Below are positions 1 to 11,978 of a stretch of 64,000 nt of DNA, piece by piece. The notes under the pieces are model-generated. The model was not told the origin of the DNA. It did no database searches and saw only the letters and a list, made by a program, of their open reading frames with translations. Location of the stretch: positions 476,489,159-476,553,158 of the forward strand of contig OX422221.1 of NCBI GenBank assembly GCA_949130495.1, written 5' to 3'. This stretch comes from Sambucus nigra. Taxonomy: Eukaryota; Streptophyta; Magnoliopsida; Dipsacales; Adoxaceae. The stretch's first letter is position 1, and every line of letters begins with the position of its first letter. The translations under genes were made by a program, and so were the position numbers.

Positions 1-860
1 GAGAAATTTGACTGAAACAAATGAAAGTAATGAGAAAAAATACAAAGGGACATTGTTAGAATTGGAACAAACTAAAGAAAAGACAGCAACTATTTTCAAA
101 AAATTTACAAAATTTGAAAATAACTCACTGTTTTGATCGATTTGTTGATGAATCTAAAACCAATTCTGATGATCGAACTGGAATAGGGTTTTACCCCAAT
201 TTGAAGACACAAACAAAATATTTTGAACCTATCAAGTTTGTGTCAGGAGGTAAAAGACCTATTGAAACCTGCCCAGACTTTCATTATCTAAAAACTGAGT
301 TTGACTCAAAATATCAAAATTTTGACATTGGGGAATCAAGCTGCTCTAAACATGAAAGTTCACCAAAGGGTAAATATGTTTGTCCCTTTATTAGGAAGAA
401 TGAATCTACATTAAAAACTGTTCTACCTAGGAATAGGGTTCAACCTCAAAATTCCTTAAAGCTAATGTTTAGAGATTTTCCTAAGGAGACTCCTACCTTG
501 AGCAACATTTATTGCTCCTACTGCGATATATACGGCCATTGTTTTGATGGTTGCTATGCTAGAAGACTAGTTAAACATGTCTGTAATCCACCTATTTATC
601 AAAACTTTAACCATTCTTGGAGAATCCGCAATAATTCTGTACTGCCTTGACAACCAGACAAAAACTCTAATTATAGGAAGAGAAAGACCAAACCTAAAAG
701 AACATTCCCTAAAAGGATTCCTAAACACTTTCATAAGACAAATGCTCATGTGTTTCATAAAATTCAAAATTATGCGCAAAATATTTTTCAACAAAAATTG
801 AATGCTCGCAAATTTTATCAATTGAGAGAAAATAAACGCAAAATGAAAACAAGAGCAATT
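1..860 (+). pseudogene. Copia gag fragment with CCHC zinc knuckle
   Basis: This is the C-terminal part of a Copia nucleocapsid/gag protein, which packages element RNA in cytoplasmic virus-like particles. An open stretch at 114-650 (179 codons with stop) contains a CX2CX4HX4C knuckle near 510-555 (CSYC...GH...C). A TGA at 648-650 breaks the frame, after which a Lys/Arg/Asn-rich linker continues in the same frame towards the protease. The N-terminal half is outside the window. The lineage is inferred from the downstream pol; the knuckle is seen directly. Confidence 0.8.
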
Positions 861-1235
861 TGGGTTAGAAAAGATGATCTATTACCCCAGATGAAGTGTA
901 ACATTGTTATTACTGCTTTAAAAGTTGAACACACATCATCTGGTTGGTATTTAAACTCTGGCTGGTCTAAACACATGACTGGGGATGATAAAAAACTCTT
1001 GAACAAAACCAACTTTGCTGGAGGAAAAGTTATTTTTGGTGATGGAATATCATCTCAGATCATAGGTAAAGGAACTCTCCAAGAAGAAGGACTTCCTGTT
1101 CTTAAAAATGTTCTTCTAGTTAAAGGTCTTAAGGACAATCTACTTAGTATCTCTCAATTTTGTGACTCAGATCATACTGTTACCTTTTCAAAGAACAATT
1201 GAAAAATTTTAAATGAAAAAGGTGAATGCATAATT
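861..1235 (+). pseudogene. Copia aspartic protease with Asp-to-Asn active site
   Basis: The retroviral-type aspartic protease would cut Gag-Pol. The context WYL-x-SG-x-SKHMTG is diagnostic for SIRE/Copia proteases, where the motif reads DSGCS. Here codon 954-956 is AAC, giving NSG, and the next Cys is Trp, so the catalytic Asp is lost. Downstream the sequence continues with family-typical wording (VIFGDG, IGKGT, LLVKGLKDNLLSISQ). A TGA at 1200-1202 interrupts the frame, probably a former Cys codon. The change is a G-to-A transition if the ancestor was GAC. Confidence 0.85.
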
Positions 1236-2460
1236 ATGGGATTCATGACTCCTGACAATTGTTATACTGTTATGAACAATTCTGAAATCTGTAATGTTTC
1301 CAGAATAGATGACAATGAAATATGGAATAATAGGATGGGTCACATAAATTACAAGAGTCTTAGTAGATTGAATTCTCAAGAAATAGTTAGAGGAGTTCCA
1401 AAAATCAAATCCATTTCTAAGATTGTCTGTGGTTCCTGTCAGGAAGGAAAAATTGTTCAAGCGCCTCATAAGAAAGTCAAAGATATCCTTACCTCTAACC
1501 CCTTAGAGCTCATCCATATGGACCTAATGGGTCCCTCCCAAACTGTTAGTCTATGTGGACACGATTACATTCTTGTTATGGTTGATGACTTCAATAGATT
1601 TACATGGGTATCCTTCTTAAAACAAAAGTCTGACACTTGTCAAACTTTCTTAAAAATACTTCTTCGGATTGAAAATGAGAAGGACACTCAAGTAAATATA
1701 ATTCGTAGTGATAGAAGTGGAGAATTCAAAGACACTGGTATAATAGAGTACTGTGACTATAATGGTTACAAACATGAGTTTAGTGCTCCTAAGACTCCTT
1801 AACAAAATGGTATCGCCGAGAGAAAGAATCGTACTCTTCAAGAGATGGCACGTGTTATGCTACATGCCAAGAATTTGCCTAAATATTTTTGGGTAGAATC
1901 TATTCGTACTGCGTGTCACATTATCAATAGGGTATATATTAGAAAGAATTCCAAACAAACCCCTTAGGAACTTTGGTTTAAGAAAAAGCCCAATCTTAAG
2001 TACCTTAGAACTTTTGGTAGTACTTGTTATGTATGCAAAGATAGGGAACACTTGTCCAAATTTGAGAGCCGGGGAGATAAAGCTATTTTTCTAGGTTACT
2101 CGCCTAACAGTAGAGCCTATCGTGTTTATAATCTTCGCACTAAAACCTTGATGGAATCCATAAATTTAATTGTAAGTGACACTACTGTAGATCGTAAGAC
2201 TGGTGAATCAACTATTGTGGAAGAGACTACAAATGTTTTAGAAAATGACTCTCCAAAAATAGATGACTCATTACCAATTGAGATACCTGAAGTACCTAAT
2301 TGGGTTTCTAAAGACCATCCTATGAATAACATTATTGGTAATCCTAGTGAGCCTGTGTGTACAAGATCTCAATTAAGAAATTATGCACATTATGCATGTT
2401 TTGTTTCCCTAATGGAACCAAAGAATGTAAATGAGGAATTGAATGTCTCTCACTAGATTT
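1236..2460 (+). pseudogene. Copia integrase
   Basis: The integrase would insert the cDNA copy into chromosomes. The zinc-binding region (about 1320-1450) keeps one His (MGHINYKSL) and CGSC, but the usual first His of the WH pair is Asn. The core shows HMDLMGPS, RSDRSGEF and NGIAERKNRTL, so all three DDE residues are still readable. A TAA before QNGIAER (1800-1802) and a TAG at 1965-1967 break the frame. The C-terminal GKR-like segment (FESRGDKAIFLGYS) follows at about 2060-2110, then a variable linker up to a TAG at 2454-2456. Confidence 0.88.
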
Positions 2461-3482
2461 CTGCTATGCAGGAAGAACTTTTTCAATTTGTCATTCATGA
2501 TGTTTGGTATCTTGTACCTAGGCCTAGTCACAAAAAGGTTATTGGCACACGTTGGATTTCTAAAAATAAGTCTGATGAAAGTGGGATAATTATTATAAAG
2601 AAAGCTAGATTAGTTGCTCAAGGATATTCTCAAATTGAAGGAATAGATTTTAATGAAACATTTGCTCATGTTACTCGTTTAGAATCTATTCGCCTTCTCT
2701 TTGCCATAGCTTGCCACTTGCATTTTACACTCTACCAAATGGATGTCAAATCTGCATTCCTTAATGGAATATTGACTGAAGAGACCTATGTAGAACAACC
2801 AAAAGGGTTCATTGACCCTCAATATCCAAATCATGTATTTCGTCTTAAAAAGGCTTTGTATGACCTTAAACAAGCGCCTAGAGCCTGGTATGAGCGTCTT
2901 TACAGCTTCCTCTTAGATAAAGGTTTTAAAAGAGGTGGAAATTATCAAACCCTATTTGTCAAACATTTTGGTAAACATATCATTATTGCTCAAGTTTATG
3001 TTGACGATATTATCTTTGGATCTACTTCTCCCTCAGAAGTAGAATCCTTCTCTGAGATTATGCATAAAGAGTTTCAAATGTCTCTTATTAGGGAGTTGCA
3101 ATTTTTCTTAGGTCTTCAAGTCAAACAAAATTCAGAAGGATTATTTGTCTCGCAATCTAAGTACGCCTTAGAGATTGTAAAAAAATTTGGCCTTAAGAGT
3201 GCTAAAGATGCTAAAACTCCCATGAGTACTACGGTAAAACTATCTAAAGACGAAACTGGAAAATCTATAGATCCAACTCTATATCGTAGTATGATAGGAA
3301 CCTTGCTATACCTTACTGCCTCGCGTCCTGATATAATGTATGATGTGTGTGTATGTGCCCGTTATCAAAATAACCCTAAAAAGAGCCATCTATCTTTTGT
3401 TAAAAGAATCATTAAATATGTAAAAGGCACTCTGAACCTAGGACTTTGGTACACTAGTGATACACCAAGCACTATAACTGAC
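2461..3482 (+). pseudogene. Copia reverse transcriptase (long open segment)
   Basis: The RNA-dependent DNA polymerase reads openly for about 340 codons. Family motifs appear in order: W-x-[45 protein letters not shown], then YVDD at 2997-3008 with both Asp retained, and [28 protein letters not shown]. Length and motif order are normal for a Copia RT. It starts just after a TAG that probably replaced a Trp codon and ends in a TAG at 3483-3485, at the junction with RNase H. The domain is largely intact but cannot be expressed as part of a full polyprotein. Confidence 0.92.
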
Positions 3483-3930
3483 TAGGCTGGGTGTACTGAT
3501 AATAGTAAAAGCACATCAGGAGCATGTTATTATATAGGTAATAATTTGGTAGGATGGAGTAGTAAGAAACAAAATTGCACATCACTCTCAACAGCTGAAT
3601 CTGAATACATAGTCGCTGGAAGCTGATGTGCTCAATTACTTTGGCTTAAACAAATGATAAGTGATTATGGTATTCAAGAAAACCAATTGCATCTCTATTG
3701 TGATAATCAAAGCGCGATCAATATCTTTAAAAATCATGTTCAACACTCGCGAACAAAACACATAAAAATAAGACATCACTTTATACGCGAATTGGTTGAA
3801 ACTATGGGAAATAGAAATCAACTATCTTCCTACTGATTTTCAAGTCGCAGATATGTTTACCAAACCTTTAGATTACAATCGATTTATTTCTTTGCGTAAA
3901 TCTATAGGTATGGTGTGTGCTGATTAATCT
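3483..3930 (+). pseudogene. Copia RNase H remnant
   Basis: This domain would degrade the RNA strand during reverse transcription. Visible motifs are WAGC-type (AGCTDNSKSTSG), STAESEY, LYCDNQSAI and HIKIRHHFIRE. A TGA at 3624-3626 replaces a codon after AGS, and a frameshift near 3800 moves the last part (EINYLPT, VADMFTKPL) to another frame. The first Asp of the usual CDADWAG box is followed by TAG instead of Trp. Termination falls just before the 3' non-coding strip. Confidence 0.85.
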
Positions 3931-4217
3931 CTTTGATCTCTATATTTTTTCCCTTTGTCTACTTGAGACAAAATGGGGGAGAAATTTGAGTCTTATGAAT
4001 CATTTTACATATTCTAAACAACTTGATCTTAGTGATTCATTGCAGGATTCTGTACAGTTATTCTCAACAGTTGTAATAGGGTATTCAATTGTAAATAGTT
4101 GAGTTATGTACTTTTTCTTTCTAGGAAATGGGTAGATAGAATTTTTTTAGGAATAGTTTTCCTTATTCTTGTTGCCCTACGAGTCCTAGATGACTCAAAG
4201 GAGGTTTTGTCTCACTT

Positions 4218-4233
4218 TTCCAAAGGGGGATAT
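4218..4233 (+). other. Polypurine tract of the SIRE-type element
   Basis: The purine-rich run ccaaagggggata immediately precedes the LTR start tgaagcaac, the normal place for priming plus-strand DNA synthesis. Confidence 0.75.
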
Positions 4234-6230
4234 TGAAGCAACTTATACGCTTGACTCACTTGAGTCTGTATTGTATAAGTGTTCATCTAGTTTGGAAATT
4301 GTGACAAAATTGTGTCTATCCTAGAAACCAAAGAACCCCAGAGTTTTGTTTGCAATTTCATTCCTCTTACTTGATTGATCAAGATAATTTTACCAACACT
4401 CACACACAATAGAATTACATTCATACACCTCATATGGCATATAATTGTGTGTATATATGTTGAGTGTGTTTAAATCCCTAAAATTGTTTTTTAATATATT
4501 TTTAAGAATTTATTACATTTTAAAATAAGGTTTTTATTAATTAAAAATTGTTTTTAAGAGTTTTTGGGGTCAATTTGCAATTATGTATTGGTGGTTATAT
4601 TGGATCAATGTTTGCTTGGGTAGAATTCGAAAGTGGCAGAGACTTCAGGGTGCGTTTGTAATTATGTTTGGACGCGCGTTTGTTAACCCATTTGTGCCCA
4701 ACATCTGTTGCATCCTTATTGGTTATTTTTGTGTTTCTTCGAAGAGAGTAAACTAGCGTTGGTTAACAGCCCTTGGATCGTTTTTATTAAAGGTCTGCAT
4801 GCGCCTTTACATAATCCATGCGTACCTTATTTGAGCCAATCAGGATTGTTATAACCACCGCCTCTGTTTAAACCATTGGATCAAAACTAATCATACAAGA
4901 CCAGATCCTAGCCCTTGATCTTGGTCTGTGTTCCCGAATCTTCTCAGCCTCCTATAAAAAGACCCCTACCCTCAGCCATCTGAGAATTTTTGCCACTTTG
5001 TTCATTCGAGAGAAAAGACAGAAAAGAGAGAGAAGAGAGAAGAGAGGAGAGAGAGAGAGAAACCAGAGTTAGGAAACCCTAATCCTAATTCGTCCAAAAC
5101 TATTTTCAAACCTTAACCTCTTTCAAAACCTGTACATACCAAACACAACCTTGAGTGTTTGAGAGATTTTTTGAGTAATTGATTTGTTAGTTTTGTTGCT
5201 GTAACCTCTTCGTTCCCAGATCTTGTTATCAACTTAAACATATTTTTAGATTTGTGTTTCTTCTTTTATAAAAACCTTAGATCTAAAACATTTCATGTTA
5301 TATTACATATAGATCTATATTTTTAGTTTCTCATCTTAAGAAAATATTTGTTGATTTGATTCTGTAAATGTTTTTAACTTCAAAATCAACAAAATACTTT
5401 TGTGTTTCTAGTTCTCTTGAAATAAGACCTTTGACCTAGTTTGGAATCTCACTTGGTGATTTTCAATCTCAAAAAATATTTTCAAAACCTGAGATTGATT
5501 AAGATCTTGATACTTCTTCTGAGCAAGATAGCCGTGGATTTTGGGATTATTGTAAAGGTCAAATAAGGTTAAGTTTTGTGAGAAGAGAGAAATAGAAAAT
5601 CACAACATATAGTTCTTATATGTAATTTGTTAGGACTGGTTATATGAAATAAGTGTCTGTGCGTGCATGCATGTGTTACAAAGCACCTTCACAAACACTA
5701 TCACCCTACCACACTAAAAGTGTTGGTAATAAGATCTCAATAACAAGAGTCGACGTAAAGGACTTGAGCAAATTGGAAGTTAGCAAACTGGGAGAACAAC
5801 ATCAACACTCACAACTGCAGAGAAGTTATAAGGACACCAGAGGGTACATTCCTAAACTTATATAGGTCTGAGTTGTACGCATGTTTGTTATATAGTTTGT
5901 AACTGTTAAAATTTATTTTAGTGGAATTTTTGGATTACTCCGTAGAGGGATTCGTGGATGTTTCCTCGGTTGGGTGAGGTTTTACCACGTAAAAAGTTCT
6001 TATTCTTAATCTTTCTACATCTCCTCATCTAATTCTTGGTTGTTCTGTGTTTAAAGTTTTTTTTTAAAACTGATTTGTTAAACCTGTTAAAAATCTTGAA
6101 CAGATCTCGTACAGATTTTTTAAACACGTCTTGTGATTAATTAGTTTTGATTTTAAAGAAAAGAGTTTCTTCAAAAACTGTTCGGAGTTACTTAAATAGT
6201 TTAATTTTATATTAAACGGCTTTAGTAACA
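4234..6230 (+). repeat. 3' LTR of the SIRE-type Copia element
   Basis: It begins tgaagcaact directly after the purine tract and is taken to end ...tttagtaaca at 6230, because gypsy gag sequence starts in frame at 6231. It contains a TATA box, a GA-rich leader and the family-typical segment ending in ccacgtaaaaagttctt near 6000. The length of ~2.0 kb suits SIRE elements. The end is inferred, since the 5' LTR and the 5' target copy are outside the window. Short ORFs inside it (for example 5653-5865) look like chance. Confidence 0.75.
4953..5061 (+). promoter_or_regulatory. LTR promoter: TATA box and GA-rich leader
   Basis: TATAAAAAG at 4953-4961 is followed by a (GA)n-rich stretch at about 5010-5061, a typical plant core promoter with a purine-rich 5' leader. 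Function is inferred from sequence only. Confidence 0.55.
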
Positions 6231-6845
6231 GATTTTCAGTTTGTACCAGAGGAGGTTAATACTGAGATGAAGAAAATGGAGTGTTTCATTAAGGGATTGT
6301 CATGGTCGATTACGTAAATGGAGTTGTGGAATCCGTCGTACACTACCTATGCTCAGGTGGTGGATGTTGTAATGTTGTTATGGCAAGAGAAGGCCAATTA
6401 CCAAAAGAAGGTGGGAAAGAGACAAGAGTCTAATGGACAAGGAAATGGGAATAAGGGTCGCAATGATCAAGCATGGAAGAGTTAGAGGGCCAATCAGGAA
6501 CAACAAGGTCAAGGAGAGGACTAAGAAAATACTAGACTTTTTGGACCTTTTAAGGGTGAATGCTTTGTATGTGGGAAAGTAGGACATCCAGTGACGACGT
6601 GTTACAAGAGAGCGGGCCAAAAAAAACCAAGAAGTACAGGCCCAACAAGGCCAAGTTATGCAAGGGAAACAAGGGCAAGGAGTTCAGGTGAAGCTAGGAC
6701 TGAGGCCTCCAATCTTAGCAGCAGCGAGTGTTCAGGAAGCACTAGCATCACCGAAAGCGTCAGGTGCGCAGGAGGTGGGCGCAGTACCAAACCAAACCAA
6801 GTCTGGGAGGTGCTATTTACTTTAGCGGCAGTCAGAGCAGGATAG
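6231..6845 (+). pseudogene. Ty3/gypsy gag fragment with CCHC knuckle
   Basis: Reading from 6231 gives gag wording (VPEEVNTEMKKMECFIKGL), a Lys/Gln/Gly-rich stretch and a CX2CX4HX4C knuckle at 6561-6602 (CFVCGKVGHPVTTC). Stops occur in the first third and the frame shifts at an A-run near 6618. The N-terminal part lies beyond the SIRE element, which evidently inserted here. The gag continues into a Gln-rich segment in the shifted frame and then stops being recognisable near 6845. Protease, RT and integrase are absent, so a large internal deletion is inferred. Confidence 0.8.
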
Positions 6846-7089
6846 ATTGTGTGGCTAGTAGAGTATCGCGGTATGTAATATTTTTTTAGATACATTTATA
6901 TATAGGCATTATATATATTGTATTTTTGTTAAGGTTTACATTCATAGAAATTATGTGTATGGGCGCCTAATTATGATATTTTATGGGTAGGCATATGTGA
7001 GCCTTAGTATACGTTGCGTGAAATTTACACGTTTGATGTGTATGCTTCGTCTAATTTTGAGAACAAAATTCTTTGCTACTGGGGAAGTA
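6846..7089 (+). mobile_element. 3' internal tail and purine tract of the gypsy element
   Basis: There is no coding content. From about 6955 to 7089 the order and wording (gggcgcctaatta, tgggtaggcata, aaattctttgctactgggga) match the 3' end of the short internal domains of the tandem array downstream, ending in the purine tract ggggaagta that abuts the LTR at 7090. This ties the gutted coding element to the array family. Confidence 0.65.
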
Positions 7090-9404
7090 TGTAACACCCC
7101 GAGTTTTAATTAATTGACTTTAATTAATTTGGAGTGAAATGAAATTTTTGGAGTTAATAGCCTTTAAAGAATTTAACTTGGTTTTATTAGTAAATTTTTC
7201 AATCGGGAATTAATTCGGGTCCTTTATAAAAAGTCATAACGTTTTTATCATTTAACTGGCAGGAACATTTTTAAGAATATTCATCAAATTAAGAAGTTGA
7301 ATTTTAAAAGATTTGGATTTTAATACTGGGGTCGTTCAAACGACATAACTTCTCTTTCGAACGACACCGTACGTCATTCAAACGACAACGGTGGTGGATA
7401 GATAGGAGTCTCCTAATTCTGTTTTAACCCTTTTATATACTAAACTGATACGGGGCTGGGATTTCGAAAATCACTTTTCTCTCAAACTTTATCCAGAAAG
7501 CTTTTCAAAAACATATTCCTCTTATATTCAATCCCTAGACCCTACTTTTAACAAGTTTTGAAGAGTCTATTGGTAATTTCTTAAGAAGAGTTTAACCTTC
7601 TATTCAGATTTTGATCCAACTAATTTTAGGCTTGAATACTCTAATATTTTCTTTTAGTATTATGCGTTTTTAAGTGTTGCCTAAATCGTAATGACATGTT
7701 TTCTTAAAACCAATTAGCAATATAATTAGAGAAAGTGACACATAAAACTTGATGCTATTTTTATGAAATATTTTAATATGAATAGCATTCATAACCTTTG
7801 GGTACATAGGATTTATGAGTGGATTTTGAGTTTTGTTAGTGTAGGTTGCATGTAGAAAAATCCTAGCTTTGAAATAAAAGAAGTTGTGGGCGTATAACTC
7901 ATGTAATTTGTGTAGAGTTAATGAAATTTGGATTTTGATATATAAATGATGAAAACTCGGTACATTTAATTTAATATAATTAATGAGATTACTGGGTATT
8001 TTGACGTTGTGATAATTAAATTAAGATTTAATTGAATTGGACTAGCATGCAGAGTTTTATACGCTAATTAATTTTGATTGGTTGTGTAACTTGTTGATAT
8101 TATTTTATTACCTTTTTGTGATGACGGGCTATTGGGTATTTTTGCTCTCCCTATATGTTAGGATGCCTTCTAGGTATGGGACTAGTGGGTAAGTCTTTTG
8201 ATGATTTACGTCTGCTAGGTATGGGACTAGTGAGGGTAGATTATTGCGACTTTATTATGTCAGGGGTGTGCTAATTTTTGGATACTTTATCGTCGTTACG
8301 CTACCCTAGGCATGAGACTAGGCCGAGGTTATGTTAGAAATCCATCCTATACATAGGGTAGGAGGTAGTGATAAATTGGGGACCCTTATATTTGTGACTA
8401 AGGGGTATTTTGAGGATCTCACATCGATAAAATGGTGGGGTAATTTATAAATTGAGAAAATGAGAATTAATGCCTCAGATAAAAACGGGTATTAAAATTT
8501 TTGGCGACATAACGTGTCGGAGCCGAAAGTTTAAACGGGTCAGAGGACGATTTATATCATGTCATGTGTGGAACTTGTCATGTGTCGGGGCCGACAATTT
8601 AAACGGGTCAGAGGAGGATTGATAAGGGGAAGTGTGACACTTTGGTGGAAATTACCACCCGGGACGGGAGGACCATCATAATAAAAAGTGAGAAAGATAA
8701 TAAAATGGGCTAATTAAATAAAATTACCATCGTCGGACTTGGGAACTTAAAATCATATTGGTGTGCCTTTTTAAATGGGAATCTCTTCGGGTAGTTAGTG
8801 ATTATATTTATCGCGTTTAATTATCTCATTTAATTAAAATATTTTATTATGATATTTATTATGTATAATGTTACTGTCTGGATTCAAGGATCCTATTTGA
8901 GTGGAGTAGTGTGTATTCATGCTAGGGCTTTGACCTCATGCATTGACTAGCTTTTTCAGGATAAGTTTTGGAGAAGATGCATAGGATTATCGGAGTTATC
9001 GTTTGGAGGTGCAGCTAGAGTTTATTCGTTTCATTGCATTACTTAGTTAGACTTTCCTTTTTTAATCGTATTTAATTAGGAGACTTCTTTTGAGTTTGAT
9101 TGGGACATTCGGTTCCAAACTTGTTTCGAGGATTTCGGTTGGTTTATTTAACCGGTTTATTATACAGATTTTATTTAATCATTATTGGAGCTTGAATTTA
9201 ATTGGAGTTTTAGAATGTGATGGATCTTTTATCGCTCAGTTGTTTATAATGATTAGGGATTGATTCAAATTTTATCTTATGGACTGATTTATTTATGTAT
9301 CATATCTGTCTTATGCTAAGAATTGTATTTATTTAGTTCACGCCATGCTTAGTTTGGCGGCGGTGGTTGGCCTCCCCGTCTGTTGGATTTTGCGGGGTGT
9401 GACA
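7090..9404 (+). repeat. 3' LTR of the gutted gypsy element
   Basis: It starts tgtaacaccccg and ends cggggtgtgaca, a near-perfect terminal inverted pair 2,315 bp apart, and follows a purine tract, so it is a 3' LTR rather than a solo copy. Inside are a cluster of cgttcaaacgac palindromes (7331-7386), three ctaggYatgRgacta repeats (about 8170-8315) and a ~37 bp direct repeat (8515-8552, 8584-8620). The sequence right after it is array LTR, so the element inserted into the array. No ORF of note. Confidence 0.85.
8515..8620 (+). repeat. Direct repeat pair inside the gypsy LTR
   Basis: Two copies of a ~37 bp segment with the core tttaaacgggtcagagga lie at 8515-8552 and 8584-8620, separated by about 31 bp. 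Confidence 0.8.
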
Positions 9405-9909
9405 ACTTTATGAAGCTTAGGTGCGGTGAGGTGAGGCTTGGTGATATATTGATGTGTTTTTGAGAAATTAAATTGGTATAATGCTTGGATGTCGCATTGG
9501 ACTTAAATTCAGGTTCGTATTATTCTAGTGTATTCACCGTTATTATTTTAAGCATCTATGCCTATCATATTGTGTATGTCCCCGTATATTTCTTTCAGTG
9601 GCAGGTTAGCGTGGATTTAGATGACATGGATTTTAGAAGAAATTTAGTGCATGAGGTTTGGAGGATTTTTTTTTTTATATCACGTGGTAGTGTAATTTAT
9701 TTGGAGAGCTTAGTATTATTTTCGAGTATAGTTTATTTGGAGAGCTTAGTATTATTTTCGAGTGGAATTTAATTGTAATTATTTTGGAAGTGTAAATTTT
9801 TGATTCGTTATGTTTATTTTTGTGGAATGTATATGCTCTATACTGATTGTTGAGGATTTAGTTTAGTGCTAATTGTAGTAGTGCATCGTGTTTTCCACGT
9901 GGTGTTACA
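9405..9909 (+). repeat. Array LTR 1 (3' part only)
   Basis: This is the last ~505 bp of the array LTR, beginning at the ctttatgaagcttagg segment and ending ggtgttaca. Its 5' part is separated by the inserted gypsy element. A ~30 bp local duplication (tttggagagcttagtattatt) lies at about 9700-9760. The 96-codon ORF inside is not conserved in the other copies. Confidence 0.88.
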
Positions 9910-10297
9910 GATGGTATCGAAGCTTAGGTATACGATAATCCTCGGGTCTTTCGGTTTGGGTCTAGTTTGCGGGTTAGATGTGTTTCGTTGGAAATTTGAG
10001 GTTTTTATTGAGGACATGGTAGGCATTGAGGTTAGGATTAGTAATCTTGATTTGAGGATGTTGTTATGATTTTTGACAGATAGAATTGATTGAGGACTTT
10101 AGTGTTGTTATGATTTTTGACAAATAGAATCGAGTGGTGGTTCATGAGAGAGTGCGTAGAGAAACATGCAGGTAGGATTCAGTGTATGGGAGCCTAATCA
10201 TTAATTTTATGGGTTGGATTTTGTGCACCGTACATTATCTTGAGTGTTAGGCGTCGTGGAATTTCTATGACGAAATTCCTGTGCTAGTGGGGAGGTA
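9910..10297 (+). mobile_element. Array internal domain 1
   Basis: It has a primer site at 9912-9923 (TGGTATCGAAGC, degenerate initiator-Met type) and a purine tract ending at 10297. It is 388 bp against ~370 bp in its sisters because of a small insertion that repeats gttgttatgatttttgac (about 10059-10125). No conserved reading frame. Confidence 0.88.
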
Positions 10298-11607
10298 TGT
10301 AACAACCCGTGATTTTTAAATTCGATTTATTTAAATTAACTGTATTATGGAAAAATAAATTTTGGGATCAATTTAATTTTGGTATGTAAAAATATTCTTT
10401 TTTATATATAAAAAAAAAGTAGTTTTAAGTGGAATTTAAATTGGGATTAATGTTTGGAAAATATAACTTTTTGTATAAAAATCGGGAGAAGATCCGACCT
10501 AAGGAGCAAAAAAAATATTCGATCATCCGATCAAGCTAAAAGTTTTATAGCTTCATCTCACCTTCATCTACCATGCCTCCAAATTTAAGCTAATTCCAGA
10601 GGTCCAATCGCCCGGAATGTTTTTTTTAGTTTTTGTATCTGATTAGGACTCAAATTCTTTTTGGTATATAAACATAAAGCGACGAGTATAGGACTTTTAA
10701 AACACATTTTAGCCTTATAAAAAATGAGTAGCCTCCTCTATTTTCACTTGCTTCCATTTAATAAACTTCAGCCCCATTTAAACCAAGATTCAACCAAAGA
10801 TTTGAAGGCTTATTTGATGTTTTCTCGAGTTTGGCCTAGAACGAGTTTTGATTAATTTCGCGCGAGAAACGTAGTGGTATGATCAAAAGTTTGAGGAATA
10901 ATAATATGAGTTTCTTGTAATTATTTTAGGTTACGGGGTTTACGTAATATGCTCCTCAAATCTCTCGAGAGTAGTCATTTGTTCCTCATTTATTTATACA
11001 CAAAGTTTTGTTATCATGTCGTTTATTGGAATCTAAAATAGTGATTTGATTGAGATATTGTATTTATTGATGGGTATGGTGTCATAAAATTTTTGTATGG
11101 CACGGAGAATGGTCACCTGCCAATAGTCCAATATCCAGGATAAGGCTTTGTGAAGCTTAGGTGAGGTGAGGCGAGGATTGGTAACCTATTGATGTTTTTT
11201 TGAGGAATTAAATTGGTATAATACTAGGATGTCACATTGGACTTAAATTCAGATTCATAAAGTAGTATTTTATTCACCGTTATTGTTTTGAGCATCTATT
11301 CTTGTCATATTGTGTACTTCCCCGTATTTTTCTTTAAGTGGTAGGTTAGCGTAGATTTAGACATCACAGATTTTTGGAGAATTTTAGTTCATGAGGTTTG
11401 GAGGATTTTTTTTATAGCTTGGCAGTGTAATTTATTTGGAGAGTTTAGTATTATTTTCGAGTGGAATTTAATTGTAATTATTTTGGAAGTGTAAATTTTT
11501 GATTCGTTATGTTTATTTTTGTGGAATATATATGCTCTATACTAATTGTTGGGGATTTAGTTTAGTACTAATCGTAGTAGTGCATCGTGTTTTCCACGGG
11601 GGGTACA
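10298..11607 (+). repeat. Array LTR 2 (complete)
   Basis: This complete 1,310 bp LTR runs from tgtaacaacccgtg to gggtaca. A TATA box (TATATAAAC, 10665-10673) lies about 370 bp in and is kept in LTRs 2 to 6. The first ~300 bp are AT-rich, followed by a gcctcctctatttt segment and the ttattgatgggtatggtgtc block. Confidence 0.9.
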
Positions 11608-11978
11608 GATGGTATTGGAGCATAGGTATACAATAATCCTCGGGTCTTTCGATTTGGTATAGCTTGCGGGTTTGATGTGTTTCGTTGGATATAGGTTTTT
11701 TTTGTTGAGGACCTGTTAGGCATTGAGGTTAGGATTAGTAATCTTGATGTGAGGATATTCAGAATTTATTGAGAACTTTAGTGTTGTTATGATTTTTGAC
11801 AGATAGAATCGAGTGGTGATTCGTGAGAGTGAGAGCGTGGGGAAACATGCAGGTAGGATTGGGTGTATGGGCGCCTAATCGTTATTTTCATGGGTAGTTA
11901 TTTGTGGACCGTATTTTATCTTAAACGTTTGGCGTCATCGAATTTCTATGATGAAATTCTTATGCCATTAGGGAAGTA
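11608..11978 (+). mobile_element. Array internal domain 2
   Basis: It spans 371 bp, with a primer-like site at 11610-11621 (TGGTATTGGAGC) and purine tract gggaagta before LTR 3. Non-coding. Confidence 0.9.

Larger units (their letters stand above)
1..4233 (+). mobile_element. SIRE-type Ty1/Copia retrotransposon, internal region (5' end outside window)
   Basis: Domains run in Copia order: gag zinc knuckle, protease, integrase, reverse transcriptase, RNase H, then a purine tract and a 3' LTR. Integrase before RT defines Copia, and the protease and integrase wording resembles the SIRE/Maximus lineage. Most of it reads in one frame interrupted by stops at about 648, 1200, 1800, 1965, 2454, 3483 and 3624, with a frameshift near 3800, so this copy is dead. 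The 5' LTR and primer site lie outside the window. Confidence 0.93.

Noticed and set aside
9485..9772. 95-codon plus-strand ORF in array LTR 1, and similar small ORFs in other units
   Set aside because: Not conserved in frame or length between units and crosses AT-rich LTR sequence; array units are non-coding.
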